From: SHVO01 sp041905795
GTDB lineage: Bacteria > Pseudomonadota > Alphaproteobacteria > Rhodospirillales > Rhodospirillaceae
Length of the DNA: 64,000 nt
Direction: 5' to 3'
Assembly (NCBI GenBank): GCA_041905795.1
Contig: JAYRKL010000001.1
Coordinates: forward strand, 186,001-250,000
In this document: positions 1 to 9,528 of the stretch, in pieces
How the letters are laid out: each line of letters opens with the position of its first letter
How positions within the stretch are numbered: position 1 is the stretch's first letter
Notes under the pieces: model-generated
Databases searched by the model: none
Told to the model about the DNA's origin: nothing
Seen by the model: only the letters and a program-made list of their open reading frames with translations
Program-made: the position numbers and the translations under genes

Positions 1-1
1 G

Positions 2-328
2 GGCGATCTGCTCAACAACACCGACCGCATCAATCAGGCGCTGGCCGCCCTCAACGACGCCATCCAGCACTCCCCCCTGGAACCGAGCGAAGCGCCGAGC
101 GACCTGACCAGCGTGATGGACCGGATTTCCAACAACTTCTCGGTGCTGGCGACCGCCAAGGATTCCCAGACCCAATTCAAGGCCTTCCTGGATGGGCGCC
201 AGAACGATCTGCTGCAGGCGGACCAGACCGAGGCCGCCGTGCGCCTGCAGACCGATTCCCAGGCGCTGCAAATCTCCTACGCCTCGCTGTCGAAGATCAC
301 CCAGCTCAGCCTGCTGAACTATCTCTGA
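2..328 (+). CDS. flgL: FlgL-like hook-filament junction / flagellin-family protein, C-terminal end (5' truncated)
   Basis: The reading frame is open from the first bases of the window and ends at TGA 326-328, so only about 108 C-terminal residues are present. The last third reads as an amphipathic helix ending in ITQLSLLNYL. That matches the C-terminal D0 helix of flagellin-superfamily junction proteins (FlgL), whose termini pack inside the flagellar tube. The ending differs from the LRLF ending of the three flagellins in this window, which favours FlgL over a fourth filament protein. Its last 23 bases overlap the end of the convergent glycosyltransferase gene. The family call is firm; FlgL rather than another axial protein is an inference, because the N-terminus is missing. 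Confidence 0.72.
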   Translation, partial: GDLLNNTDRINQALAALNDAIQHSPLEPSEAPSDLTSVMDRISNNFSVLATAKDSQTQFKAFLDGRQNDLLQADQTEAAVRLQTDSQALQISYASLSKITQLSLLNYL

Positions 329-2147
329 TCTTATCGCGCCAAATTGTGCGATAGGCGGCCTCGAGCCCGCGGGCATGCGCGCGGGCGTCGCAGAGCGGCG
401 AACGGCGCATCTTTTCCCGCAAGCCCGCGCGCAAACCTGCGAGCCCGGGAAGATCAGCCGCCGCGGATACCACCCGCGCGGCGAACGCCTCCGGCGTCGG
501 CGCGATCCAATCGGCAAGGCCCACGGCGGCCAGGAGGCTCGCCGAGACGCGGGCCGCGTGACCGCGCCCCGCCAGGGTCACCACCGGCACGCCCATCCAC
601 AGAGCCTCGCAGGTCGTCGTCGTGCCGTTATACGGGAAAGTGTCGAGGGCGATATCGATGTCCTGGTAGAGTGCGAGGTGACCGGCATCGCCGGGAATCC
701 AGCCGGACAATGTGAGCCGCCCCGGATCGATGCCGGCCGCAGTGAATTTCTCCAGCAACAAGCCTTGCGTGGCGCCGTCGGCCAGCGCCTTGGCCTTGAT
801 CACCAGGCGCGCGTTCGGAAGCGCCCGCAATACGTTGACCCAAAGCGCCACGGTGGCCGCGGAAATCTTGGCCAGCTTGTTGAACGACCCCAAGGTCAGA
901 TGGCCCTTGGCCAGCGCCGGAAGGGACGACACCGGCGGGGCCGGCGGCGGCGCATAGCAATGCAGACCGGGGACTAGGCGCACCGGGGTCTCGCTGGCGT
1001 AGTCATCGGCATCGAGCGGATCGGTGATCGCGTCACAGAGCCTGTAATCCATGGCCGCGAGACCGGTCGTGGCGGGATAGCCGATGGCGCTCACCTGGAT
1101 CGGCGCCGCGCGGGCGGCGAACAGGCCGAGGCGGTTGCCCTGGGTGTGGCCGGCCAGGTCCACCAGGATATCGATCCGGTCTTCCGCGATCTGGGCGGCA
1201 AGGGCCGCATCGCTCCAGCCGTGGACCTGACGCCACCGGTCCGCTTGCGCGCGCAACGCCTCGGTCACGGCGTCGGGCGCCGCCACATCGGCATAGCAAA
1301 ACACCTCGACCGCCGCCGGATCGCGCGCGCCGATCAGCGGCGCCAGGAAGAACGCCACCGAGTGGCGCCGGAAATCAGGCGAGACATACCCGATCCGCAG
1401 GCGGCGGCCGGGATCGGGATCGGCAATGCGCTTGACCGCGGGCGGAGGGAAACCCTCGGCCCAGCGGCGATGCGCGGCGGCGACGGCGGCGGGATCCTGT
1501 TCGCTGTACAGCCGCGCATAAAGCCGGTTGTCCTGCGCTTCTCGCGCGGCCGGAACCTGATCCAGAACCGCGTCGAACGCGCGCATGGCCTCGACCACGT
1601 CTCCGCGCTCCAGCTGCGCCACGCCGAGATTGATCCGCGCCGCCTGATATCCCGGCTGAAGGCGCAGGGCCTCGGCGTAGGATGCGACGGCCACACCGAA
1701 CTGTCCCTGGCTCGCCGCGACGGCGCCGAGATTGTTATGGGCGAGAACAAATCCCGGGTCGATCACGATGGCCTGGCGGAAGGCCGCATCCGCCGCGCCG
1801 GGCCGCCCGAGATCGGCGAGCACATTCCCGAGGTCGTTCCAGCACGCCGCCGTTGCGCCGTGGGCCAATGCCGCGCGCAAGGCGGCTTCGCCGGAGACGA
1901 GGTCGCCGCCGAGATGATGGGCGCGTCCTTTGAGGTGCCAGGCGGCCGGATCTCCCACCGCCACCGCCCGGTCCGCGAGCGCGAGGGCTTCGTCCCAGGC
2001 GCCGGCGTTCAACCGTAAGGCCGCGCCCAGGCGCAGGACCTCCGGCGATACACCGGGCGCGGCCAGCAGCTCCGCCACCAGCTCCCAGGCCTGAGCGTCG
2101 AGGCCGGCCTCGGCATAACGCAGGGCGAGGACGAAACGCTTATCCAT
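306..2147 (-). CDS. TPR + SPINDLY/O-GlcNAc-transferase-like (GT41) glycosyltransferase, 613 aa
   Basis: This is a probable cytoplasmic protein O-glycosyltransferase. The N-terminal half (about residues 1-230) is a run of TPR units. The C-terminal half is a GT-B fold of the O-GlcNAc transferase/SPINDLY type. It keeps SPDFRRHSVAFF (the histidine motif), DLAGHTQGNRL, and the nucleotide-sugar motif LDTFPYNGTTTTCEALWMG. The ATG at 2147 is chosen because it lies 2 bp after the stop of the upstream paralogue; a longer frame would overlap that gene by over 300 bp. Translational coupling with the 924-aa paralogue is likely. Its closeness to flgL and the flagellins suggests flagellin as acceptor, comparable in role to Caulobacter FlmG. 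The sugar cannot be read from sequence. Confidence 0.85.
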   Translation of the reverse strand: MDKRFVLALRYAEAGLDAQAWELVAELLAAPGVSPEVLRLGAALRLNAGAWDEALALADRAVAVGDPAAWHLKGRAHHLGGDLVSGEAALRAALAHGATAACWNDLGNVLADLGRPGAADAAFRQAIVIDPGFVLAHNNLGAVAASQGQFGVAVASYAEALRLQPGYQAARINLGVAQLERGDVVEAMRAFDAVLDQVPAAREAQDNRLYARLYSEQDPAAVAAAHRRWAEGFPPPAVKRIADPDPGRRLRIGYVSPDFRRHSVAFFLAPLIGARDPAAVEVFCYADVAAPDAVTEALRAQADRWRQVHGWSDAALAAQIAEDRIDILVDLAGHTQGNRLGLFAARAAPIQVSAIGYPATTGLAAMDYRLCDAITDPLDADDYASETPVRLVPGLHCYAPPPAPPVSSLPALAKGHLTLGSFNKLAKISAATVALWVNVLRALPNARLVIKAKALADGATQGLLLEKFTAAGIDPGRLTLSGWIPGDAGHLALYQDIDIALDTFPYNGTTTTCEALWMGVPVVTLAGRGHAARVSASLLAAVGLADWIAPTPEAFAARVVSAAADLPGLAGLRAGLREKMRRSPLCDARAHARGLEAAYRTIWRDKIRDSSAG

Positions 2148-2149
2148 GT

Positions 2150-4924
2150 CTAAAGAGTCTTCACCAGGACGCCTTGGATGGAATCTTCCGGCCGCAGCTT
2201 GGGCGGGGGCTTGAACATGAAGGTCTCGGGCCCCGCGCACCACTGCCGCCACAAGCCGCGATAAGCCGCCTCCAAGGTGCGGGTGAAGCCTTTCTCGTCC
2301 CTGAGCGGCGAGCGTTCGACCATGGGCCGGATCTGCGGGCGCAAGGCCGCGAGCGGCGCGGGATTCAAGCCGAAAGAGATGGCCCGGGCGATGTAGTCGT
2401 CCACGCTCTTGGCCACAAAATCCTTCTGCAGGCCCACGGCCGCGAGCAGGCTCTCTCCGACCCGCCCGCGGTGGTTGTCGCCGGCCAGGCACAGGACCGG
2501 CACACCCATATAGAGAGACTCACAGGTGGTGGTGGTGCCGTTGTAGGGGAAGGTATCGAGCGCCAGGTCCACCTGCCCGTAATAGTCCAGGTGCTCGCGC
2601 ACCGAGGCGACGAAGGCCGCGGTGCCGATGCGCGCGGGATCGACGCCAAAGCGGGCGAAGGTGCCGCGCACAAGCTGCTGCACCCGCTCGTCGCGCAACT
2701 GCTTGCACTTCACCAGGAAGCGGGACCCCGGGACCGCCTTCAGGATCGTGGCCCAGGATTCGATCGCCTGATCCGTGACCTTGGGCAGGACGTTGAACGA
2801 CGCGAAGGTCACATGGCCCTTGGCGAGATACGGCGCCGGCGCGGGTTCGGGGACGGCTCCCCCCGGCCGGTAGCAATGGAAGCAGTCCGGCAGCCGCACG
2901 ATGGTCTCCGTGCACCATTGTTCGGCGCCCGGCGGATCGGCCCGGCCGTCGGAAATACGGTAGGTCATGGCGGGCACGCCGCTGGTTTCGGGATAGCCCA
3001 GGTACTCGATCTGCACCGGCGCCGGGTTCTGCGCGCAGACCGGCAGCCTGTTGCCTGAGGTATGGCCGCCGAGATTGACCAGGATATCGATGCGGTCGTC
3101 TTTGATCCGCTGCACGAACGCCGTGTCGGTCATGCCGCCGGTCTCCACCCAGATGTCGGCGGCGGCACGCATCGACCGGGTCACGGCGTCGGTGCGTGCG
3201 GTGTCGGAATACAGCGCGATCTCGAACTGCCGGCGGTCGTGCTTTTCGAGGATCGCTTCGAAAAAATACGCCACCGAATGGGCGCGGAAGTCCGGCGACA
3301 GATACCCCAGGCGCAGGCGCCGTTCCGGGTCGCGGACGTTGGTATGCGGCTTTGCGGCCACCGGCTCGGCGGTGGCGTAGCGCCGTCCATATTCCTTGTG
3401 GATCTCGAAAATCTCCTGATTGGAGATATCGGGCGCATAAAGACTGGCGAAAGCGTAGTTGCTGTAGAACACCGGCGCCGATTGCGTGCCGACGTCGGCC
3501 GCCTTGCGCATGGCGGCGCGGGCATCGGCGACCGCGTGCTGGTCGAGCAGAAGAACACCCAGGGTGTTGTGCGCCATGGCGTTCTCGGGATCGAGGGAGA
3601 GCGCCTTGCGGATCTCGACCTCCGCTTCGGCCAGCCGCTGGTCCTCGAGGTAGGAAACACCCAGGCTGTAACGCGCGAAACCATTCTCCGGGTTGCGCGC
3701 GATCACCCGCTGATAGGCGCTGATGGCGTCGTTGCCGTCGCCGCGCATGTAGTGGGCGACACCCAGATTGATCAGCGCCTCGTCATAGTCCGGCTTTTCC
3801 GCCACGGCGCGCGACAACGCCGCCACCGCGGTGTCGAAATCGAACATCCGCAACGCCAGGGCGCCGTAGTTATTGTTGATCACCGGCGAACCGGGCTTGA
3901 GTTCGCTGGCCCGCTTCATATGCCGCACCGCGGAGGCCATATCGGTCTGCAAGGCGTAGGCCAGCCCCAGGTTGTTATGAGCCTCGGCGTGATGGGGCGC
4001 GACCGCGATGGCTTGCGTCAGCACCGCAATGGCGTCGTCCAGGCGGCCCGCCTGGCGCAAGGTGTTGCCGTAGGCATTGAGAAGGTGAACGTGGCCCGGG
4101 TGCGCCTGCACGGCGGCGTGCAGAAAATCCAGGGCCTCGGCCTCGCCGGCCTCTCCCCCGGCATCGCGCAACGCCACGCCGAGGTTGGCCTTGGCGTCGA
4201 CATAGGACGGATCGAGGTCCACCGCCCGGCGATAGAGCGCGACCGCCTCCTGCGCGCGCCCCTGGCTGCTGACCGCATTGGCGAGGTTATTGACCGCCAC
4301 CGCGTCGTCCGGCGCCAGGGCCAAGGCGCGGCGATAGCTGTCCTCGGCCTCGGCGAACCGGCCCAGTTCCTTGAGCGCGATGCCGCGATTGATCCAGGCG
4401 TCGACGGCCTGGGGCTCCAGGCGCAGCGCGGCGTCGTAGGCGCTGACGGCATCGCGCGCGAGGTTTTCCCGCAACAGCGCCGCGCCGAGGGCATTGTGGG
4501 CGCGTCCCAGGTCGCGGTGGAACGCCACCGCCATCCGCGCCGTGGCCAGGGCCTCAGGCCCGCGTCCCATGCGCGTGAGCAGATGCACCCGCTGGATCAG
4601 GGCGTCCGCCTGGCCGGGGACCCGGACCAGCAGGCCGTCCAGCACCGCCAGGGCCTCGGCCGGATGATTCAACTCGTTCAGGATCTGGGCGAGATTGACC
4701 GCGAACAAGGCCTCGGCGGGCCGGTCCGCCACCGCGCGTTCCAGGTGCGCCCGCGCGTCATCCAGGGCGCCCGTGCGGCGGCAGGCGAGTGCCGCGATAT
4801 TGCGGGCCTCGGCGTCCTCGGGATGGCGGCTGAGATGGGTTTCCAGCAGCAGGCGGGCGCCCGCGGCATCGCCGGCGTCGAGGAACCCAAGGGCGCGGGC
4901 GACCAGCGGGGAGGCCCCGGTCAT
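2150..4924 (-). CDS. Long TPR + SPINDLY/O-GlcNAc-transferase-like (GT41) glycosyltransferase, 924 aa
   Basis: This is a larger paralogue of the gene that follows it. About the first 480 residues are TPR units (at least ten, for example around YVDAKANLGVALRDAG and HAEAHNNLGLAYAL). A GT41 catalytic region follows, with SPDFRAHSVAYFF, NLGGHTSGNRLPVCAQ and LDTFPYNGTTTTCESLYMG. The conserved histidine and sugar-nucleotide loop are intact, so it is probably active. The long TPR solenoid is the usual substrate-recognition arm in this family. ATG at 4924 begins the gene. A 115-bp divergent intergenic region separates it from the unknown gene at 5040 and must hold the promoter of this two-gene unit. 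Expected to act in the cytoplasm before flagellin export. Confidence 0.87.
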   Translation of the reverse strand: MTGASPLVARALGFLDAGDAAGARLLLETHLSRHPEDAEARNIAALACRRTGALDDARAHLERAVADRPAEALFAVNLAQILNELNHPAEALAVLDGLLVRVPGQADALIQRVHLLTRMGRGPEALATARMAVAFHRDLGRAHNALGAALLRENLARDAVSAYDAALRLEPQAVDAWINRGIALKELGRFAEAEDSYRRALALAPDDAVAVNNLANAVSSQGRAQEAVALYRRAVDLDPSYVDAKANLGVALRDAGGEAGEAEALDFLHAAVQAHPGHVHLLNAYGNTLRQAGRLDDAIAVLTQAIAVAPHHAEAHNNLGLAYALQTDMASAVRHMKRASELKPGSPVINNNYGALALRMFDFDTAVAALSRAVAEKPDYDEALINLGVAHYMRGDGNDAISAYQRVIARNPENGFARYSLGVSYLEDQRLAEAEVEIRKALSLDPENAMAHNTLGVLLLDQHAVADARAAMRKAADVGTQSAPVFYSNYAFASLYAPDISNQEIFEIHKEYGRRYATAEPVAAKPHTNVRDPERRLRLGYLSPDFRAHSVAYFFEAILEKHDRRQFEIALYSDTARTDAVTRSMRAAADIWVETGGMTDTAFVQRIKDDRIDILVNLGGHTSGNRLPVCAQNPAPVQIEYLGYPETSGVPAMTYRISDGRADPPGAEQWCTETIVRLPDCFHCYRPGGAVPEPAPAPYLAKGHVTFASFNVLPKVTDQAIESWATILKAVPGSRFLVKCKQLRDERVQQLVRGTFARFGVDPARIGTAAFVASVREHLDYYGQVDLALDTFPYNGTTTTCESLYMGVPVLCLAGDNHRGRVGESLLAAVGLQKDFVAKSVDDYIARAISFGLNPAPLAALRPQIRPMVERSPLRDEKGFTRTLEAAYRGLWRQWCAGPETFMFKPPPKLRPEDSIQGVLVKTL

Positions 4925-5039
4925 GGCGTCACCATCTTATATGCCCGGCCAAACGCGCGTCCCCTGAAGCATCTTTGCTCCTTCCCTCATACACCGTTAT
5001 ATGGAGGGCGTTAAGATCACGGGTTAAGCGGGGCCGGTC

Positions 5040-6335
5040 TTGGTTTTCTATGACGACGCCGGGGCGCAGAAGGCGGTTCGCGCCCGTACCGATTTCGCGC
5101 TGGTCAACCTGCCGCCGGCAAACCAGACCGGACGCCGCCCGCTCGAGCTGGACATGCGGCTCGCGGAGCTGACCTCGTTCTTCTCGGTGTTCTCGTTCCA
5201 CATGCCGCTGGTGTCTCTGGCGAGCGCGGCGTCCATCGACGCCGCGCTCGCTGCCGGGACCAGGGACTTCTGCCTGATCCAGAACGCCGGGCATGTGTTC
5301 TACGGCTATGACCAGCTGTCCTTCGCTCTGCAGGACGCCTTGGCAGCCTGCCGCCTCGTCACCGGCAATCTGCGCGCCGACGGCACGCTCGACCCCAACT
5401 GCCTCTTGATCAACCGGCGCGCCTGGGAAGCCTTGGGCCGGCCCAGTTTCGCCGTGAGTCCCGCCGGCGTGACGCTGCCCGCGGGGCAGTCTGCCCAGCC
5501 CTGGAGCGAGGCCGTCACCAAGGCCTGCATGACGGTGCGCACCGAAGGCGACGTCTTCGCCTGGCTGACCGCTCTTGACGACGTCACCGCCACCCCCTCT
5601 TCAAATTTAGGCCCCGATCCGGTCCTGGATGCGACCCTGGCCTTTCTGCGCAACGCCCCCGACAAGGAAGGCGCGCCCAAGAAGATCTTCGTCTTCAACA
5701 GCGAGAACGACGCCGATTTCCCGCAATTACGTTATCGGCCGGGGATCGACTGCGCCTTCGTGCTGGCGTCCGGCTTCAAGGCCAACCGCATCCTGGAGAC
5801 CTTGGGCTTCCACGACGCCACCAAGGTCGTGCACTACGATTACAGCGCCCCGGCCCTGATGCTGCGCCGCGCCATGGTCGAGGACTGGGACGGGCGGGAT
5901 TTCGCGGCTTTCTTCCTGGCCATGCGCCCGCGCATCGACGCCGCCTTTCCGGCGGGGGTGGGCTACCTGCCCGGCCCGCAGCTCAAGGACCGCGGCGGCG
6001 TGGAACGGGAGTTCCAGCGCGAGGTGGCGGCCGTTTTCACCTCCGAGGCCCAGTGGCTCGCCCATTGGGGACGCTACCGCAAGCTGGCCCACGTCTATGT
6101 GGAAGCCGACGTCATCAAGGACAGCCCTGCGGCGAAAGCCATGATCGCCGCTCATGCCCGCGGCGCCACCGTTCTCTGGATGAGCGACATGTTCAACTCG
6201 CCCAACGCCGTGGGCAAGTTCAGCTGGAGCCGGCGGCGCCAGGCGTTCGACGTGATCGCGCACGCCCTGAAGGCGCACGCGGGGTCGGACTTGATTCTGG
6301 GTGGACAGCCGGCCTTGTGGGTACGCGCGCGGTAG
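5040..6335 (+). CDS. Uncharacterised protein in the glycosylation region, 431 aa
   Basis: I do not recognise a named family. The protein is soluble in composition, with no signal peptide or membrane segment. Notable stretches are FSVFSFHMPLVSLASAAS near residue 50, an Asn/Asp-rich segment FNSENDADFPQLRYRPG near 225, and SDMFNSPNAVGKFSW near the C-terminus. The frame opens after a stop at 5025-5027, and no ATG precedes the conserved-looking start region, so TTG at 5040 is the best start; the ribosome site is weak. It is divergent from the SPINDLY pair and convergent with flaF. Position suggests a role linked to flagellin modification or sugar handling, but this is context only. Confidence 0.6.
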   Translation: MVFYDDAGAQKAVRARTDFALVNLPPANQTGRRPLELDMRLAELTSFFSVFSFHMPLVSLASAASIDAALAAGTRDFCLIQNAGHVFYGYDQLSFALQDALAACRLVTGNLRADGTLDPNCLLINRRAWEALGRPSFAVSPAGVTLPAGQSAQPWSEAVTKACMTVRTEGDVFAWLTALDDVTATPSSNLGPDPVLDATLAFLRNAPDKEGAPKKIFVFNSENDADFPQLRYRPGIDCAFVLASGFKANRILETLGFHDATKVVHYDYSAPALMLRRAMVEDWDGRDFAAFFLAMRPRIDAAFPAGVGYLPGPQLKDRGGVEREFQREVAAVFTSEAQWLAHWGRYRKLAHVYVEADVIKDSPAAKAMIAAHARGATVLWMSDMFNSPNAVGKFSWSRRRQAFDVIAHALKAHAGSDLILGGQPALWVRAR

Positions 6336-6347
6336 AGCGCGCGTGGC

Positions 6348-6767
6348 TTAAGCCGAAGCGCTTCCCGGCGCCGGCGGCGCCGAGGATGGCGCGGCGCCGG
6401 TCTGCGGCGTCGTGCGCAGGCCCGCGGCGAGATTGCGGTTGATGTTGATCAGCACGTCGAGATCGGCCGGGTTCGATGACCGCAGCGCCTTGGTGGTGTG
6501 CTTGTCGACGAAGATCGACAGCGACATGACGTTGGCCTTGATCTCGTCGGGCAGGTTGTTGTCGGGCTCGGTCAGATCGGCCTGGATGATGGTCCACAGC
6601 AGATGGTTGAACCGCAGCGCCTTGGAATATTCTTCGATGTTGCCGATCTTCTTCTTGGCGTCCTCAAGCATGAGGGCAGCCTTGGTGAAGGCCATGGCCT
6701 CCACTTCACGCGGAGTCAGGCTGCGCTTCTGCTGCTGCGCATATGCCCCAACCTTATCTTTTAACAT
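6348..6767 (-). CDS. flaF: FlaF, flagellar biosynthesis regulator, 139 aa
   Basis: FlaF-family protein. In Caulobacter, FlaF is needed for flagellin production and works with FlbT to couple flagellin translation to assembly. The family pattern is clear: an N-terminal AYAQQQ segment, PREVEAMAF, a central LRFNHLLWTIIQADL, and the FVDKHTTKALR region followed by DVLININRNLAAGL. The C-terminal tail after residue 125 is low-complexity Ala/Pro/Ser. ATG 6767 lies inside the end of flbT (14-bp overlap), so the two are translationally coupled. It is the last gene of the minus-strand flagellin-flbT-flaF run. Confidence 0.93.
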   Translation of the reverse strand: MLKDKVGAYAQQQKRSLTPREVEAMAFTKAALMLEDAKKKIGNIEEYSKALRFNHLLWTIIQADLTEPDNNLPDEIKANVMSLSIFVDKHTTKALRSSNPADLDVLININRNLAAGLRTTPQTGAAPSSAPPAPGSASA

Positions 6768-7152
6768 TAGCCAAGGCCTCCGCTTCGAACTTGATCAGCT
6801 GCCGGCAGAGCTTGAGCGCCCGGTAGTGATCGCCCGCCAGGATATGCTGGGACATCTCGACCATGAGGTCCACGGCCCTGGCGTCAACGGGTATTAAGAT
6901 CATTTCCCGCATTAAAACGAAGTAAATGCCGTGAAAATCTTTTTCGCGGGCGGGATTGATGTACATGTTGAGGATGGTCACGTAGAGCTTTTTCGCGACC
7001 GTGTCGGCCTTTTCCTCGGTGATGATGTCCCTTTCGCGCACCACCGGGACGCGGTTCAGGACCACGAATTCGGTCTTGGCGGGCCCATTGGCGATCACCG
7101 CGGTGCCGATCAGCACCTTTTCGTTGGGCTTGAGAGTCAATTTAAGCGGCAT
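6754..7152 (-). CDS. flbT: FlbT, flagellin mRNA regulator, 132 aa
   Basis: FlbT in Caulobacter binds the 5' untranslated leader of flagellin mRNA and promotes its decay until the hook is complete. The sequence begins MPLKLTLKPNEKVLIGTAVI, contains the RVPVVRERDII strand and YVTILNMYINP, and ends in the helix region HYRALKLCRQLIKFE, all typical of the family; length is also typical. It lies 126 bp downstream of flagellin gene 1 and overlaps flaF. The three flagellin genes with their leaders are its obvious targets here. Confidence 0.95.
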   Translation of the reverse strand: MPLKLTLKPNEKVLIGTAVIANGPAKTEFVVLNRVPVVRERDIITEEKADTVAKKLYVTILNMYINPAREKDFHGIYFVLMREMILIPVDARAVDLMVEMSQHILAGDHYRALKLCRQLIKFEAEALANVKR

Positions 7153-7278
7153 GAAGATTCCGGAAGCGGGAAACGGGACATAAGAGCGCCAGTATGAATC
7201 GGATCACGATCCCGGTGAAGCCTGGATAAGGCGTTCCGGCGGCTCGCGATTCCGCGCCTGAAGGCCGAACCGGGGGTC

Positions 7279-8172
7279 TTAGAAGAGACGCAGGATGGCT
7301 TCTTCGGACTTCTGGGCGATCGAGAGCGAGATCGTGCCGAGCTGCTGGCGGGTCTGCAGAGACAAAAGATTGGCCGATTCCTCGTTCATGTCGGCGTTCA
7401 CCAGGTCCGAAGCGCCGCCCTTCAGGGTGTTGATGATCTGCGACGTGAAGTCGGAGCGGATCTGAAGGAGCGAGGAATTGGTGCCGAACTGCTGCGACGC
7501 CTGACGCACGGTCACCAGCGCCGAATCGATCGCCGAAAGAGCGGCGTTGATCGCCTTGATCGCCGCGGTGCCGGTCTGACCCCACACCATGGTGTTGCCG
7601 GGCGTGCCGGTGACAACCGCCGAGGTCGCCATGATCGAGCGATAGTCGGCGATGCGCAGGCCGCTGATCACCAGCTGATTGATGGCCTGCGGCTCGGTGC
7701 GCTCGTTGAATTTGACGGTCAGCTGATCGGCGCCGGGCGCGAAGGCCGCGGGCGAGTTCTTGAGGAGGTTGATGCCGTTGAAGCTGGAGTCTTCGGCCAG
7801 GCCGTCGACCTGGCTGCGCAGTTCGTTGAACTGGCTGGCGAGTTTCGCGCGGGTCGTGCTTTCCGGCGCGGAAATCGCCGACTGCGCGATCGCCTTCATC
7901 TGCTTGAGCACGGACTCCATCGAGTCGAGGCCCTGGATCGCCGCCTTGATGACGCTGACGCCGCCGTTGATGCTGTCCTTGATGTTCTGAAGGTCGGAAG
8001 CGCGGCTGTTGAGGTTGCGCGCCTTGAAATACGCCAGCGCGTCGTCGAGCGCGCTATTGACCTTGAGGCCGCTCGCGAGGCGTTCCTGCGTGCGTCCGAT
8101 CAGACCGGTCGTGTTCTGCAGCGACAGCAGATTCGTCCGCGTCGCCGTAGAGAGCGTGATTTCCTGAGCCAT
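7279..8172 (-). CDS. Flagellin 1, 297 aa
   Basis: Short flagellin made of D0 and D1 helices with almost no variable outer domain. The N-terminal helix begins MAQEITLSTATRTNLLSLQ and the C-terminal helix contains SANLLSLQTRQQLGTISLS and ends ILRLF. No cysteine, as usual for exported axial proteins. ATG 8172 is chosen over an upstream in-frame start because GAGAGG sits at the right distance and the protein then matches its two paralogues in length. It is the most downstream of three flagellin genes and the one nearest flbT. The 284-bp leader/intergenic stretch behind it holds the terminator of flagellin 2. No confident promoter was found. Confidence 0.95.
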   Translation of the reverse strand: MAQEITLSTATRTNLLSLQNTTGLIGRTQERLASGLKVNSALDDALAYFKARNLNSRASDLQNIKDSINGGVSVIKAAIQGLDSMESVLKQMKAIAQSAISAPESTTRAKLASQFNELRSQVDGLAEDSSFNGINLLKNSPAAFAPGADQLTVKFNERTEPQAINQLVISGLRIADYRSIMATSAVVTGTPGNTMVWGQTGTAAIKAINAALSAIDSALVTVRQASQQFGTNSSLLQIRSDFTSQIINTLKGGASDLVNADMNEESANLLSLQTRQQLGTISLSIAQKSEEAILRLF

Positions 8173-8391
8173 GTGCGACCTCTCGCGCCGGCGGTGCAAC
8201 GAACTATGGCCGGCTTATATCTCCGCACGAATGCCCTTCGCGTTCGCGCGTACCTTTGCGTATCCGTTTGACAGAATGACGGCGATTGCCGAACAAAAAG
8301 TTAACGCGGCCGGGCATTGCGCGCGGCAGGCGAAAAAGAATCGCGGCGAAGACAGAAAGCCGGGGCCCTGTGCGGAGCCGCGCCGCGCGAT

Positions 8392-8420
8392 AAAAAAATG
8401 GGCGGCCCCAAGGGGCCGCC
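8392..8420 (-). terminator. Rho-independent terminator after flagellin 2
   Basis: GGCGGCCCC and GGGGCCGCC form a 9-bp perfect inverted repeat at 8401-8420. On the minus strand it is followed by seven Ts (A-run at 8392-8398). It lies 37 bp past the stop of flagellin 2, so flagellin 1 is probably transcribed from its own promoter. Confidence 0.85.
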
Positions 8421-8456
8421 CAGTCTGGAACAAGAAGTCTCGTATCAGAATGCCGG

Positions 8457-9350
8457 TTAGAACAGGCGCAGGATCGACTGCTCGGAGCGCTGCGCGATCG
8501 AGAGCGAAATCGTGCCGAGCTGCTGACGGGTCTGCAGAGACAAAAGATTGGCCGATTCTTCGTTGAGGTCGGCGTTGATCAGGTCGGATGCGCCGCCCTT
8601 CAAGGTGTTGATGATGTTGGTGGTGAAGTCGGCGCGGATCTGCAGCATCGACGCGTTGGTGCCGAACTGCTGGGCCGACTGACGCACGGTCACGAGCGCG
8701 GAATCGATGGCCGAGATGGCGGCGGTGATCGCCTTGATGGCGGCGGTGCCGGTCTGGCCCCACACCATGCTGTTGCCGGCGGTGCCGACGGTCACGGCCG
8801 AGGTCGCCATGATCGACTTGTAGTCCGAGGCCTTCAGGCCGCTGATCAGGAGCTGGTTGACCTGTTTCGGATCGGTGCGTTCGTTGAAGCGCACGGTCAA
8901 CTGGTCGGCGCCGCCGCGGAAGTGGCCGGGATCGTTCTTGAGCAGGTTGACGCCGTTGAAGCTGGAGTCGAAGGCGATGGCGTCGACCTGGGTGCGCAGT
9001 TCGTTGAACTGGCTGGCGAGTTTCGCGCGGGTCGTGCTTTCCGGCGCCGAGATCGCGGACTGCGCGATCGCCTTCATCTGCTTGAGCACCGATTCCATCG
9101 ACTCGAGGCCCTGGGTCGCGGCGGTCAGAACGCTGACGCCGCCGTTGATCTGGTCCTTGATGGCCGACAGGTCTTCGGCGCGGCTGTTCAGGTTGCGGGC
9201 GCGGAAGAACGCGAGCGCGTCGTCGAGCGCGTTGTTCACCTTGAGGCCCGTGGCCAGGCGCTGCTGGGTCACGCCGATGAGATTTGTCGTGTTCTGCAGC
9301 GAGAGCAGGTTCGTGCGCGTCGCCGTGGAGAGTGAAATTTCGTTACTCAT
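8457..9350 (-). CDS. Flagellin 2, 297 aa
   Basis: Second member of the flagellin set, the same length as flagellin 1 and nearly identical in both terminal helices (start MSNEISLSTATRTNLLSLQ, end QSILRLF). The central part carries the same FNERTDPKQVNQLLISGL segment that replaces the usual D2/D3 domains. ATG 9350 has AAAGGGG upstream at good spacing and avoids a 35-residue extension that has no flagellin character. It is followed by a strong terminator. A CtrA-type box (9529-9544) and an 18-bp inverted repeat (9435-9452) lie in its 228-bp upstream region. Confidence 0.95.
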   Translation of the reverse strand: MSNEISLSTATRTNLLSLQNTTNLIGVTQQRLATGLKVNNALDDALAFFRARNLNSRAEDLSAIKDQINGGVSVLTAATQGLESMESVLKQMKAIAQSAISAPESTTRAKLASQFNELRTQVDAIAFDSSFNGVNLLKNDPGHFRGGADQLTVRFNERTDPKQVNQLLISGLKASDYKSIMATSAVTVGTAGNSMVWGQTGTAAIKAITAAISAIDSALVTVRQSAQQFGTNASMLQIRADFTTNIINTLKGGASDLINADLNEESANLLSLQTRQQLGTISLSIAQRSEQSILRLF

Positions 9351-9434
9351 AGAAAACCCCTTTCTAGGACTTGGGTCGCTAACGAACTGCCCGCCGAGTC
9401 TCGCTGCCTCGCCCGCAGAAATAGGGCGTAAGCA

Positions 9435-9452
9435 GTGAACGGCGTCGTTCAC
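9435..9452. repeat. Inverted repeat in the flagellin 2 leader region
   Basis: GTGAACG and CGTTCAC are a perfect 7-bp inverted repeat around GCGT. It lies about 85 bp upstream of the flagellin 2 start codon. It could be an operator or an mRNA leader hairpin, such as a target for FlbT. Function is not shown by the sequence. Confidence 0.4.
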
Positions 9453-9528
9453 CACGTCCGGTTTTAGGGAGAAAAGGGAAAGAAAGAATTAACAGCCCGC
9501 GGATGTTGCCGGCGGCGCCGCTTTTTTC

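Noticed and set aside
9511..9527. GGCGGCGCCGC followed by six Ts, terminator-like on the plus strand
   Set aside because: No plus-strand gene ends there; all nearby genes run on the minus strand.
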